A stretch of DNA of 64,000 bases, from the NCBI RefSeq assembly GCF_000720425.1, contig NZ_JOAJ01000010.1, positions 266,922 through 330,921 on the forward strand, written 5' to 3'. The stretch comes from Nocardia rhamnosiphila NBRC 108938 (GTDB taxonomy: Bacteria; Actinomycetota; Actinomycetes; Mycobacteriales; Mycobacteriaceae). The notes under the pieces are model-generated. The model was not told where the DNA came from. It saw nothing but the letters and a program-made list of their open reading frames with translations, and searched no databases. Positions 1 through 8,956 of this stretch are shown here, in pieces. Made by a program: the position numbers and the translations under genes. The number at the start of each line of letters is the position of its first letter. Within the stretch, counting starts at the first letter, position 1.

Positions 1-1
1 C

Positions 2-97
2 GCCTCGGAGGGCGGCTACACCGCCGCCGTCGCTCTCTACAACCCGGCCGGCAACGTAGAGGGGCAGTTCCCCCAGAACGTGGCACGCCCGCGCTGA
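2..97 (+). CDS. C-terminal fragment of an unidentified protein (cut by window edge)
   Basis: An open frame enters from the left edge and ends at a TGA at 95-97, giving 31 residues that finish with QFPQNVARPR. Codon use has the high third-position GC of the neighbours, so it is probably the tail of a real gene. Too little is present to assign a family. The Tyr/Asn/Gly-rich character would suit an exported protein, but this is a guess. Confidence 0.5.
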   Translation, partial: ASEGGYTAAVALYNPAGNVEGQFPQNVARPR

Positions 98-472
98 GCC
101 GGGCCTGTCCACGGCATCATCCCGGCCGTAGTGGCTGGGCAGGTGAACTTCAGTGGCGTTTCCAGGTGAATTCGAGCGTCTGCCTGATTCGACATTGTGG
201 GATCCGCTGGAACTCGTCCAGTTTCAATGCCCGCGGCGGATACTTCTCGCGCCGTCATCGGCCGGCCACGCCGAACTCGCAACCTGGTCTTCACCCTCCA
301 CCGGACGCGAATCCCGGGCCCAGGTCTACATGCCGGCCTCCCGCACCGGCAGCCGCCTCCACCTCGCCATCGCCGAAGGCGGCGTCGAAAACACAGCACC
401 CCGCGGGGCGGCTGTGATCATGGCAAGATGACCCTCTGAGTCGCCGCGCCGCCCAGCAGGAGGACATCGAGA
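98..472. other. Intergenic stretch upstream of the DUF4185 gene
   Basis: About 375 bases without a convincing gene. Short open frames here have no ribosome binding site and look like by-products of GC-rich composition. The right end carries the leader of the next gene, with AGGAGGA at 458-464 placed eight bases before its ATG. No hairpin or repeat was recognised. Confidence 0.5.
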
Positions 473-1564
473 ATGACGCCCCGCCCGCTGTCCGTCCTAG
501 TGCGTACCGGAGTTGCCGGGGCCGTCGCGGCCCTGGTGCTGGCCGGTCCGGCGGTGGCGGATCCGAACAATGTGAACCCGATTCCCGGTATCAACGGCGA
601 ACCCCGCGGTCTGCCGACGCTGCCCGGGGACACCCAGGCCATCTACCAGGTGACGGGTATGGACAGCCCCAACCGGACTCAGCGGGTGAATGTGCTGGGC
701 ACCGACCTGGGGGTGATGTGGGACGACGGAGCCGGCACCATGCTTACCGCGTTCGGCGATTCCGCCGGTCTCGGGGTGCCGAATCTGCTGGCCGGCAGTG
801 TATGGGCGTGGACCAGCAACGCCTTGTTCTTCAGCCACACCAGGGATCCGGCCCGCGGCATCGTCTTCGACGGCGCGGTCCCGAATCCGCTGCCCAGCCC
901 GAAGATTCCGGGGATCGAGATCAGTTTCATCCCGACCGCCGGTATCTCGGTGGGCGGCGTGCAGTACCTGAGCATGATGTCGGTGAGGGAGTGGGGCGAC
1001 CACGGCCTGTGGTCCACCAACTTCGCCACGCTCGCCGCGTCCGGTGACGGCGGGCGGACCTGGGCGCAGTTGCCGACCACGCGCCGGGCGAATGTGGACG
1101 GCCACGAGCGGTTCCAGCAGAACGCGTTCGTGAAGGACGACGGATTCGTGTACCGCTACGGCACTCCGGCGGGCCGGAACCATCCCGGGTACGTGTCCCG
1201 GGTACGGGAAGCCGATATCGCGAATATCGACGCCTACGAGTACTGGGATGGGCAGGGCTGGAAGCCGAACGACGCCAGAGCCGCCGTGCCGGTCGTCGAC
1301 GGGGTGGCCGAGCTGTCGGTGCAGTGGAACGACCATCTGCGCAAGTTCGTGATGCTGACCACCGATCCGTACAACTCGGTGGTGCTGCGCACCGCGGACG
1401 CGCCGCAGGGTCCGTGGAGCACGCCCCGGGTGCTGCTGGAAGCGGCTGCTCTGCCGACGGCGTACGCGCCCATGATCTTCCCCTACCAGACCGGCAGCGA
1501 CCTGTACTTCCTGCTCACCGTGCATCGCCAGTACAACGTGCTCCTGATGCGCACCCCGCTGTAA
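473..1564 (+). CDS. Secreted DUF4185-family protein (possible endo-D-arabinanase-like, GH183)
   Basis: A 363-residue exported protein. Residues 1-30 form a signal peptide (Arg near the start, hydrophobic Val/Ala/Leu core, AVA cleavage motif before DPNN). The mature part has the repeated beta-strand, Asp/Trp/Gly-rich style of DUF4185, a propeller-like family. Segments such as YVSRVREADI and PQGPWSTPRVL resemble the blades of sialidase-like folds. Family knowledge: some DUF4185 members were shown to be endo-D-arabinanases (family GH183), which would fit an organism with arabinogalactan, but catalytic residues could not be placed here. The ATG follows AGGAGGA by eight bases. It is convergent with the VanW gene across a strong hairpin. 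Fold assignment is fairly sure; enzyme activity is inference. Confidence 0.75.
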   Translation: MTPRPLSVLVRTGVAGAVAALVLAGPAVADPNNVNPIPGINGEPRGLPTLPGDTQAIYQVTGMDSPNRTQRVNVLGTDLGVMWDDGAGTMLTAFGDSAGLGVPNLLAGSVWAWTSNALFFSHTRDPARGIVFDGAVPNPLPSPKIPGIEISFIPTAGISVGGVQYLSMMSVREWGDHGLWSTNFATLAASGDGGRTWAQLPTTRRANVDGHERFQQNAFVKDDGFVYRYGTPAGRNHPGYVSRVREADIANIDAYEYWDGQGWKPNDARAAVPVVDGVAELSVQWNDHLRKFVMLTTDPYNSVVLRTADAPQGPWSTPRVLLEAAALPTAYAPMIFPYQTGSDLYFLLTVHRQYNVLLMRTPL

Positions 1565-1578
1565 CCCCCTCGGAGACG

Positions 1579-1614
1579 ACAGTGCCCGCCCCGGCTCACC
1601 GGGGCGGGCACTGT
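1579..1614. terminator. Bidirectional hairpin between DUF4185 and VanW genes
   Basis: A perfect 16-bp inverted repeat, ACAGTGCCCGCCCCGG, with a CTCA loop and its exact complement. It lies 15 bases after the DUF4185 stop and just before the VanW stop on the other strand, so it can serve both. No long T-run follows, as is common in high-GC actinobacteria. Confidence 0.8.
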
Positions 1615-1622
1615 GTCGTTTC

Positions 1623-4406
1623 TCAGCGCGAACCGGGACGGCTGCTGGGCCGGCTGCTGGGGGCGCTACCGCTGGGCTGACTGCCGCCGCTCGGCTCGTC
1701 GGTCGATTCTTCCGGCTTCTTGTCCTCCGGTGACTCGCATTTGACCTCCGGCACCGGGTCGTACTTCACCGTCCGGGTGTGCCGGGAGACCTCCGCTCCG
1801 GTGTTGATATCGGTGATCACCCTGGTGTCGGAGATGGTGAATCCGGGAGCGCCCGTGGAGGCGATGCAGTCGTCACCCTCGGGCAGGGTGATGGTTTCCG
1901 GTTCCGTCGGCTTGGTCTTGTCGCCGGTGATCGATTCCACGTTCACCGTCTTGGTACCCCAGATGCGTACGGTCACCTCGGAGCTGTCGGCCATGGCCTG
2001 GATGTAGATGCCGTGCGGGGTGTTGTTACGGAACTGCAGGTCGATGGCGCCGTCGAATACGGTCGCTTCGCGGGCCGCCGGATAGCGGGAGATGTAGTAG
2101 CTGTGTTCGGTGTGGCCGGCGTCTTCCAGGCCCGCGAAATAGGCCGCGTTGTAGAGGGTGGTGGCGAACTGGCTGATCCCGCCGCCCACCGCTTTGCTGG
2201 GCCGGCCGTGATCGATGATGCCCGATTCCACATAGCCTTCGGCGGCGGTACGCGGCCCGGTGTGGGTGTTGAGCGAGAAGGTGTCGCCGGGCTTGACGAC
2301 CGCACCGTCGACCTCCTGCGCCACCGTTCGGATGTTCACCCCGGACGGGCCGGTGAAACCGCTGGTGGTGAACTCGCCCATCGTTTCGTTGATACCGAGC
2401 GCCTCGGCGGCCTGCGTGGTGAGCTTGGGTTCGATCCGCTCGTAGATCGCCGGTGTGGTGCGCGGGGCGCCGGTGGCGGCGAGCATCGCCGGCAGCTGCT
2501 CCAGCGTTTTGGCCCAGTTGACCTTGTCGCCGACCACGGCGGGCACGACGGTGGGCGACCCGGAGAAGGTGAAGGTCGCGTCCTTCGGTTCGACTTCGGT
2601 AGCGGCCAGCTGTGGAGCGAGCAGATCGGTGGCCACCTTGTGGTCGAACTCGACCCGCAGCCCGCCGTGCCCGTCCGGTACGAAACCGACGATCGTGGCG
2701 ATCTGCTCGGGGCTCAGCGCGGCAGTGGCGTCTCCCTTACCGGTGTAGGACACCGGCGCGCTCACCGCGGGTTCGGCGATCTGGTGCATGGCCGCATCGA
2801 TCGCGTCCTGACGGACGGCGGGCGGCGCCACGGCGACCGGCAGATCCAGGGTGCTCGCGGTCGCCCACTGCTCGGTGATGACCGTGCGGGCCGCGGCGAG
2901 GTCCAGGACGCGGCCCGATACGGGGTTCACCTCGACCGGCCGCGTGCCCTCGAAATGGATACCGCCTTCGACGGGCGGCTGGTCGTGCACCTTCAGTTCG
3001 TCGAAGGTCCGGCTCAGCGCTGCCTCGTCGACCGAGCTGGCCACCGTGACCTTGCGGGTGGCCACGAAGGACAGCAGCCGCGAAGCCGGATTGAGCGGCT
3101 GACCGCCCACTCGCTCCCAGGTCGCCTCCCAGTCCACGCCGAGGCCGGCCGCGGCCGGAACCAGCTGGGTCTGCACATCGGCGATCTTCACCGGGACGAC
3201 TTCGCCGGACCGAGGGTCGAGGGTTTCCTGTAGTTTCGCTCGGGCGTCGTCTTTGTCCATGCCGCCGATGGCGACCCCGGCGACCTCGACGCCGCGCGGA
3301 ATCTTGCCCGAGGTCATCACCAGGTCGGCGATATAGCCCACGAGCGCGACACCGAACACGATCGCGGCGGCCAACAGGATGCGCCGGGCGTTCGCGGAGT
3401 CGCGCAGCCAGGACCGGGCGGCGGAGAAACGACCGCTGTCGTCACCGGACCCACCGGTGCCGCGGCCCCCGCCCGGCCCGCCCGGCCCGCGCGGTGGCGC
3501 GGGCGGATCGGATCTGTCGCCGTGCGCCATGATATCCGCGCTGGTCGGGTTGTTCGGGTGGCCCGGCCAGGAGGACGGTCCCCCGGAGAGCCGCTGGTTC
3601 AGCGCGCTCGAATCGAAGACCTCGGTCGGCGCGTCGTCCGGGTCCGCGTCGGCGAACGCGGCGGGCGCGGGCGCGGCGGTGGGCAGCGGGAACTGCTGGG
3701 TGGTGTACTCGGGCCCGGTGGGGTCGGCCGGGACGGGGCCGGGCGGAGTGGACGGCCCGGGACCGGGGCGGCGGGCAGGGCCGGGCGGTCGAGCCGGACC
3801 GGCGGGTCCGCCGGAACCCGAGGGGGCACCGGGGCCCGGGGAAGGTCCGGGACCGGAGGGCGCCATCGCGCCGGGGCCGTGGGAAGGCCTGGCGTCGGAA
3901 GGCACTGCTTGTCCGGGAGCGTGGGAAGGCCTGGCGCCGGTTGGGGCCGCCGATCCAGGGCCCGTGGAGGGCCGGGCGTCCGTGGCGGATGGTCCGGGAC
4001 CTGTGGAAGGCCGGGCACCGGTGGGTCCTGCCGGTCCGGGACCGGACGGTGCCGGGGCGCCGGGCTCGCGGCCGGGCGGTCCCGGTCGAGCGGGGCGAGG
4101 AACTTCCGGATCGTGGGGCGAGGGGTGGGGAGAAGCGCCGCCGGAAACCGGACCGGACGGCGTGGGGGCCTGGTCCGATTCGGACCGCTGCGCCGCGGAG
4201 CCGGTGCTGGGGTTCAGCCAGGAGCTGCCGCCGCGCCAGCCGGGGGCGACATTGTCGGCCTGTTCGACCGGTTCGGTCGGTGCGGACGGCTGCTGACCCT
4301 GCTGGGCGCGGCCGGTATCGAGCAGCTGACGTAGGCCGCCGTCGATCGGCTGCGGGCGGCCGTGGTCGCGTCTGTCACCTCGGTCGGTGTTCGATTCGCT
4401 GCTCAC
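1623..4406 (-). CDS. VanW-family membrane-anchored protein with long Pro/Gly-rich N-terminus
   Basis: The product has 927 residues. Residues 1 to about 330 are low complexity, rich in Pro, Gly, Ser and Ala, with an imperfect tandem motif around ARPSTGPG repeated about five times. One membrane segment follows near residues 340-362. Next come two putative peptidoglycan-binding-like (PG_binding_4) modules, near 370-500 and 550-660, then the VanW domain near 675-805 with the GDTFSLN and GGGISQFATTLYNAAY motifs. The tail is again Ser/Pro-rich. The chosen GTG start has GGGGAGGA six bases upstream; the frame runs further upstream without a better start. The topology is cytoplasmic N-terminus and extracytoplasmic VanW domain, so a cell-wall role is likely. 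Vancomycin resistance should not be inferred from the family name. Confidence 0.85.
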   Translation of the reverse strand: MSSESNTDRGDRRDHGRPQPIDGGLRQLLDTGRAQQGQQPSAPTEPVEQADNVAPGWRGGSSWLNPSTGSAAQRSESDQAPTPSGPVSGGASPHPSPHDPEVPRPARPGPPGREPGAPAPSGPGPAGPTGARPSTGPGPSATDARPSTGPGSAAPTGARPSHAPGQAVPSDARPSHGPGAMAPSGPGPSPGPGAPSGSGGPAGPARPPGPARRPGPGPSTPPGPVPADPTGPEYTTQQFPLPTAAPAPAAFADADPDDAPTEVFDSSALNQRLSGGPSSWPGHPNNPTSADIMAHGDRSDPPAPPRGPGGPGGGRGTGGSGDDSGRFSAARSWLRDSANARRILLAAAIVFGVALVGYIADLVMTSGKIPRGVEVAGVAIGGMDKDDARAKLQETLDPRSGEVVPVKIADVQTQLVPAAAGLGVDWEATWERVGGQPLNPASRLLSFVATRKVTVASSVDEAALSRTFDELKVHDQPPVEGGIHFEGTRPVEVNPVSGRVLDLAAARTVITEQWATASTLDLPVAVAPPAVRQDAIDAAMHQIAEPAVSAPVSYTGKGDATAALSPEQIATIVGFVPDGHGGLRVEFDHKVATDLLAPQLAATEVEPKDATFTFSGSPTVVPAVVGDKVNWAKTLEQLPAMLAATGAPRTTPAIYERIEPKLTTQAAEALGINETMGEFTTSGFTGPSGVNIRTVAQEVDGAVVKPGDTFSLNTHTGPRTAAEGYVESGIIDHGRPSKAVGGGISQFATTLYNAAYFAGLEDAGHTEHSYYISRYPAAREATVFDGAIDLQFRNNTPHGIYIQAMADSSEVTVRIWGTKTVNVESITGDKTKPTEPETITLPEGDDCIASTGAPGFTISDTRVITDINTGAEVSRHTRTVKYDPVPEVKCESPEDKKPEESTDEPSGGSQPSGSAPSSRPSSRPGSR

Positions 4407-4744
4407 GAACCGTCCTCCCCAATCGATACTTCGGGGACTCGCGGGGTGCGAGCCTTCGCCAACGATAGTTGTCCGAACTGTAATCTTCAGTGCCGGATCG
4501 ATCACAGCTGCGCCATCTGGATAGCCACTGACGTCGCAGTTGGGACATATCGCCCGAACAAAGCCCTGGACAGCAAAGTGGCCCCGTGCAGTCGCCGGGT
4601 CGGGGGTCAGGCGAATGCACGGAGCCGACCGGTATATCGGCGCCGCACGCGGGTCGTTACACACGAACTCGACGAATGTTCTCGAGCGGCGGGCACAATC
4701 GGGGACGGCATGCGATCCGACCTCTACGAGTAAGGGGACGCGAG
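4407..4744. other. Divergent promoter region between VanW and gnd genes
   Basis: About 340 bases separating divergently transcribed genes. It is less GC-rich than its surroundings near 4455-4520, as expected for promoters, but no clear -10/-35 pair or operator palindrome was recognised. No coding potential is supported. Confidence 0.5.
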
Positions 4745-5776
4745 ATGCAGTTGGGCATGATCGGGCTCGGCCGGATGGGGGCCAATATCGTGCGGCGGAT
4801 CGTCGCGGCCGGTCATACGGCGGTGGGCTGCGAACGCCACGCCGACGTGATCGACGAGCTCACCGCCGAACTCGGCGACAGCTTCCGGGGCAGCACCGAC
4901 CTGGCGGAGTTCGTCGCCGACCTCGACACGCCCCGTGTGGTCTGGGTGATGATTCCGGCCGGTCTCACCGGCCACACGGTCGACCAGCTGGCGGAATTGC
5001 TGGAGCCCGGCGATATCGTCATCGACGGCGGCAACAGCCGGTACCACGACGATATCGCCCGGGCCGCGCAGCTGGCCCCGCTCGGTATCCACTACCTCGA
5101 TATCGGCACCTCGGGCGGGGTGTTCGGCCGCGACCGCGGGTTCTGCCTGATGATCGGCGGCGAGCCGGCGCCGGTGCGGTACCTGGAACCACTGCTGCGG
5201 GCCATCGCGCCCGGCGTCGCGGCCGCGCCGCGGACCCCCGGGCGGACGGGAGAGCCCGGACCGGCCGAAGAGGGTTATCTGCACTGCGGTCCCGCGGGGG
5301 CGGGCCATTTCGTGAAAATGGTGCACAACGGGATCGAGTACGGCGTCATGGCGGCCTACGCCGAGGGGTTCAACATCATGCACAAGGCCGACTACGGCAA
5401 CCGCGCCGGCGGCGAGTACTCCGCGGAGGAGACCCCACTCGAACATCCGGAGTACTACCGGTACGACATCGATATCGCGGAGGTCGCCGAGGTCTGGCGG
5501 CGCGGGTCGGTGGTGGCGTCCTGGTTGCTCGACCTCACGGCGACCCAACTGCACGCCGACCCGAATCTGGATTCCTTCGGCGGCCGGGTCTCCGATTCCG
5601 GAGAAGGACGCTGGACCCTCGACGCCGCGGTGGATATCGGAGTACCGGCTCCGGTGCTCTCGGCGGCGCTCTTCCAGCGTTTCGCGTCACGCGGGGAATC
5701 GGCGTACGCGGACAAGGCGCTGTCCGCGATGCGCGAAGCCTTCGGCGGGCATCACGAGCTGCCCGGATCAAGCTAG
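4745..5776 (+). CDS. gnd: 6-phosphogluconate dehydrogenase (decarboxylating)
   Basis: The product has 343 residues and catalyses oxidative decarboxylation of 6-phosphogluconate to ribulose 5-phosphate in the pentose phosphate pathway. The N-terminal dinucleotide fold begins MIGLGRMGANIVRR. The substrate segment IDGGNSRYHDD and the catalytic signature GPAGAGHFVKMVHNGIEYG (about residue 180) are intact. The short length fits the GndII/YqeC-type class, often NAD-dependent, rather than the 470-residue form. The ATG at 4745 follows AAGGGGA; longer in-frame starts upstream have no binding site. It stands alone, divergent from the VanW gene. Confidence 0.93.
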   Translation: MQLGMIGLGRMGANIVRRIVAAGHTAVGCERHADVIDELTAELGDSFRGSTDLAEFVADLDTPRVVWVMIPAGLTGHTVDQLAELLEPGDIVIDGGNSRYHDDIARAAQLAPLGIHYLDIGTSGGVFGRDRGFCLMIGGEPAPVRYLEPLLRAIAPGVAAAPRTPGRTGEPGPAEEGYLHCGPAGAGHFVKMVHNGIEYGVMAAYAEGFNIMHKADYGNRAGGEYSAEETPLEHPEYYRYDIDIAEVAEVWRRGSVVASWLLDLTATQLHADPNLDSFGGRVSDSGEGRWTLDAAVDIGVPAPVLSAALFQRFASRGESAYADKALSAMREAFGGHHELPGSS

Positions 5777-6114
5777 AAACCGGGACCGTGACGGGCAGTC
5801 GACCCCATCTCCACCGATCGGCGCGCGCCGCCGACCGGCCGGAACGGATTGCGGCCACCGCTGCATCGATCCCGGCCGGTGCGGGATTCTCGCCGGTGTG
5901 CCGGGCGCCGGCTTCCCGGGTGTTCACCGGGCCCGTCCGGCCGAGAGGTCGGAATCAACCCACGGACCAGAGAGCACGCGATACCGCGCCCACCGGGCGC
6001 GAAGGTGCCCCGACCTTCCCGATCGGGGCACCTCCTCTCCCCTGCGCCGGTCCGGAGTCGGCCGCGGCTGTGGGCGCTTCCCTCACCCGCCGAACGGACC
6101 CGTACCCGGCCGGT
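5777..6114. other. Intergenic stretch between convergent gnd and fadA2
   Basis: About 340 bases with no supported gene. It contains one clear hairpin (6004-6032). Open frames running across it continue antisense into fadA2 and are composition artefacts. Confidence 0.5.
6004..6032. terminator. Hairpin between gnd and fadA2
   Basis: A ten-base stem GGTGCCCCGA pairs with TCGGGGCACC around a nine-base loop. It lies about 80 bases beyond the fadA2 stop and 230 beyond gnd, between convergent genes, and may terminate either or both. Confidence 0.6.
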
Positions 6115-7407
6115 TCAGCGCTCCAGAATGGCGACCACGCCCTGACCGCCCGCGGCGCAGATGGAGATGAGCGCCCGGCCCGACCCCTTCTCCGCCAGCT
6201 GTTTGGCGGCCTGGGCGACGATCCGGCCGCCGGTGGCGGCGAACGGATGCCCGGCGGCCAGCGAGGAACCGTTGACGTTCAGTTTGGTGCGGTCGATCGA
6301 GCCCAGCGCCCCGTCGAGGCCCAGCCGCTCCTTGCAGTACTGATCCGATTCCCAGGCCTGCAGGGTGGCCAGTACCACCGAGGCGAAGGCCTCGTGGATC
6401 TCGTAGAAATCGAAATCCTGCAGGGTCAGGCCGTTGCGGGCGAGCAGCCGCGGCACCGCGTAGGTGGGGGCCATGAGCAGGCCGTCGGGGCCGTGGATGT
6501 AGTCGACGGCGGCGACTTCGCTGTCCACCAGATGCGCGAGGACCGGCAGATTGCGCTCGGCCGCCCATTCGTCGCTGGACAGCAGCACCGCCGACGCGCC
6601 GTCGGTGAGCGGGGTGGAGTTGCCCGCCGTCATGGTGGCGTCGCCCAGCTTCACCCCGAAGACCGGCTTCAGCGTGCCCAGCTTCTCCAGCGAGGAGTTC
6701 GGGCGCAGATTGTCGTCGCGGGTGAGGCCGAGGAACGGGGTCACCAGATCGTCGAAGAAGCCGCGCTCGTAGGCGGCGGCCATGTTCTTGTGCGACAGAT
6801 AGGCCAGTTCGTCCTGGGCGTCGCGGGAGACCCCGAACTCCTTGGCCGTGATCGCGGCGTGCTCGCCCATCGACAGGCCGGTGCGGGGTTCGGCATTGCG
6901 CGGGATCTCGATACCGACCATGCCCGGGCGCAGCTGACCGACCAGTTTGAGCCGCTCGGCATTGGTGCGGGCACGGTTGATGTTCAGCATCCACTCACGC
7001 ATCCGCTCGCTGACCCCGATCGGCGCGTCGGAGGTGGTGTCGGTGCCGCCACCGATACCCACCTCGATCCGGCCGGCCGCGATCGCGTCGCCGACGGTGA
7101 CGACCGCCTGCAGGCCGGTACCGCAGGCCAGCTGCAGATCGTGAGCGGGGGTGTAGGGGCTGAGCCGGCTACCCAGCACACTCTCCCGGATCAGGCCGTG
7201 CTCACCGACCCGCTTGAGCACCGCGCCGCCGGCGACCATGCCCAGCCGCTCCGATTGCAGGCCGAAGCGGCTCACCAGTCCGTCCAGCGTGGCGGTGAAC
7301 ATGTCCTGGTTGGAGGCGTGGGCGTAGGCCTTGTCGGAACGCGCGAACGGGATGCGGTTACCGCCGAGGATCGCTACCGGACGGGTCGAACGGGATGTGG
7401 TGGTCAC
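6115..7407 (-). CDS. fadA2: Acetyl-CoA acyltransferase (thiolase) FadA2-like
   Basis: A 430-residue thiolase that would cleave 3-ketoacyl-CoA with CoA in beta-oxidation, or run the reverse condensation. The acylation cysteine lies in [10 protein letters not shown] near residue 94, the catalytic His in [12 protein letters not shown] and the C-terminal Cys in [10 protein letters not shown]. The chosen GTG start ([13 protein letters not shown]) is preceded by GGGAGA; the frame continues upstream without a better start. It is divergent from fabG4-htdX, the arrangement remembered for M. tuberculosis Rv0243/Rv0242c/Rv0241c, which supports the gene name. The shared intergenic region holds a perfect 20-bp palindrome, so the three genes are probably co-regulated. 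Confidence 0.92.
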   Translation of the reverse strand: MTTTSRSTRPVAILGGNRIPFARSDKAYAHASNQDMFTATLDGLVSRFGLQSERLGMVAGGAVLKRVGEHGLIRESVLGSRLSPYTPAHDLQLACGTGLQAVVTVGDAIAAGRIEVGIGGGTDTTSDAPIGVSERMREWMLNINRARTNAERLKLVGQLRPGMVGIEIPRNAEPRTGLSMGEHAAITAKEFGVSRDAQDELAYLSHKNMAAAYERGFFDDLVTPFLGLTRDDNLRPNSSLEKLGTLKPVFGVKLGDATMTAGNSTPLTDGASAVLLSSDEWAAERNLPVLAHLVDSEVAAVDYIHGPDGLLMAPTYAVPRLLARNGLTLQDFDFYEIHEAFASVVLATLQAWESDQYCKERLGLDGALGSIDRTKLNVNGSSLAAGHPFAATGGRIVAQAAKQLAEKGSGRALISICAAGGQGVVAILER

Positions 7408-7513
7408 TCGGGTCTCCCAGGTTGTCGAGTTGGCGAGAGGGTCGGGTGCTCCGGGCCCGGGCCGCGGCTCCCCGCCACGGCGTCCGACGCCCGCCCGCGC
7501 TCGGTTTACGATA

Positions 7514-7533
7514 AACTTACTCCGGAGTAAGTT
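7514..7533. promoter_or_regulatory. Perfect 20-bp palindrome, probable TetR operator for fadA2 and fabG4-htdX
   Basis: AACTTACTCCGGAGTAAGTT is its own reverse complement. It sits in the divergent promoter region, 107 bases before the fadA2 start and 65 before the fabG4 start. A 16-of-20 match occurs at 24502-24521, directly upstream of the TetR gene at 23842-24474. This points to that regulator as the binding protein. Confidence 0.8.
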
Positions 7534-7597
7534 CAATGTCGACACCGCCTCCGGCGACTCCCGACACCACATCGAGCAACAGGAAAAGGTGGGAACT

Positions 7598-8956
7598 GTG
7601 GCAGCCAAGAGCAAGGGTGCACCCAACCTCTACGGATCGTTCGTCAACTCCGCGCCGGGCGGGTTCCTCGCGAACAAGCTGGGCCTGCCGAAACCGGAGA
7701 AGTTGCGGCGCTACGTGGCCGGCGAGCCGCCGCTACCCGGACCGGTGCTGCTGGGCGGTAAGGGCCGGGTCGCCGAACCGCTGCGGGCGCTGCTGGCCGA
7801 GGACTACACCTTCGCCGATTCCCTCACCACCGGCACCAAATACGGCGCGCTGGTCTTCGACGCCACCGGTATCGGCAGCATCGAGGATCTGTCTCAGCTC
7901 TTCGAGTTCTTCCAGCCGGCGATGCGCAGTATCGCGCCGTCGGGCCGGGTCCTGGTCATCGGCACCACCCCCGAACTCGCCGGCAGCGTGGACGGCCAGA
8001 TCGCCCAGCGCGCGCTCGAGGGTTTCACCCGGTCGGTGGGCAAGGAGCTGCTGCGCGGCGCCACCGCGCAGCTGGTGTACCTGCACCCCGACGCCTCCCC
8101 GGCGGCCACCGGTCTCGCCTCGACCCTGCGGTTCGTGCTGTCCGCCAAATCGGCGTTCGTGGACGGTCAGGTGATCCGTGTCGGTAAGGACGACGCGGTC
8201 GCGCCCGCGAACTGGGACAAGCCGCTCGACGGCAAGGTCGCCGTGGTCACCGGTGCCGCCCGCGGGATCGGCGCCACCATCGCCGAGGTCTTCGCCCGCG
8301 ACGGCGCGAAGGTCATCGTCGCCGATATCCCGGCCGCCGGTGAGGCCCTTGCCGAGACCGCGAACAAGGTGGGCGCCACCGCACTCGCGCTCGACGTCAC
8401 CGCACCAGACGCCGCGCAGCGGCTCGCCGAATTCGCCACCGAACGTTTCGGCGGGATCGACATCATCGTGCACAACGCCGGGATCACCCGGGACAAACTG
8501 CTCGCGAATATGGACGAGGGCCGCTGGAACGCCGTCCTGAACGTGAATCTGGCCGCGCCGCACCGCATCACCCAGGGCCTGGTGGCCGCGGGCGCACTGA
8601 AGGAGGGCGGCCGCGTAGTGGATGTCTCGTCCATCGCGGGTATCGCCGGTAACCGCGGGCAGACCAACTACGGCGCCTCCAAGGCCGGCGTCATCGGCAT
8701 GGTGAACGCCGAGGCCCCCGAACTGGCCGCGAAGGGCATCACCATCAACGCCGTGGCGCCCGGTTTCATCGAGACCGCCATGACCGCCGCGATCCCGCTG
8801 GCCACCCGGGAGGGCGGCCGGCTGATGGCCTCCCTGAACCAGGGCGGCCAGACCGTGGACGTCGCCGAAACCATCGCCTACTTCGCCAGCCCGGCCTCGA
8901 ACGCGGTGAACGGCAATATCGTCCGGGTCTGCGGCCAGAGCATGATCGGCGCGTGA
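7598..8956 (+). CDS. fabG4: 3-oxoacyl-ACP/CoA reductase FabG4-like
   Basis: A 452-residue high-molecular-weight FabG. The first 200 or so residues form a degenerate Rossmann-like domain. The C-terminal half is a complete short-chain dehydrogenase: cofactor motif TGAARGIG near residue 217, NAG in [10 protein letters not shown], Ser345, and the YxxxK pair Tyr358/Lys362. It would reduce 3-oxoacyl thioesters; family members prefer NADH and CoA esters. The GTG start follows AGGTGGG and gives the same length as mycobacterial FabG4 (about 454). The stop overlaps the htdX start as TGATG, so the two are translationally coupled. Confidence 0.92.
   Translation: MAAKSKGAPNLYGSFVNSAPGGFLANKLGLPKPEKLRRYVAGEPPLPGPVLLGGKGRVAEPLRALLAEDYTFADSLTTGTKYGALVFDATGIGSIEDLSQLFEFFQPAMRSIAPSGRVLVIGTTPELAGSVDGQIAQRALEGFTRSVGKELLRGATAQLVYLHPDASPAATGLASTLRFVLSAKSAFVDGQVIRVGKDDAVAPANWDKPLDGKVAVVTGAARGIGATIAEVFARDGAKVIVADIPAAGEALAETANKVGATALALDVTAPDAAQRLAEFATERFGGIDIIVHNAGITRDKLLANMDEGRWNAVLNVNLAAPHRITQGLVAAGALKEGGRVVDVSSIAGIAGNRGQTNYGASKAGVIGMVNAEAPELAAKGITINAVAPGFIETAMTAAIPLATREGGRLMASLNQGGQTVDVAETIAYFASPASNAVNGNIVRVCGQSMIGA

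Noticed and set aside
1623..4406. Vancomycin resistance function from the VanW name
   Set aside because: VanW domains occur widely in actinobacterial wall proteins; no vanA/B-type ligase, dehydrogenase or two-component genes are nearby.
4540..7530. An open frame of 996 codons on the plus strand covering gnd and the antisense of fadA2
   Set aside because: The gnd and thiolase proteins are clear in other frames. The long frame is a by-product of strong third-position GC and has no recognisable domain.
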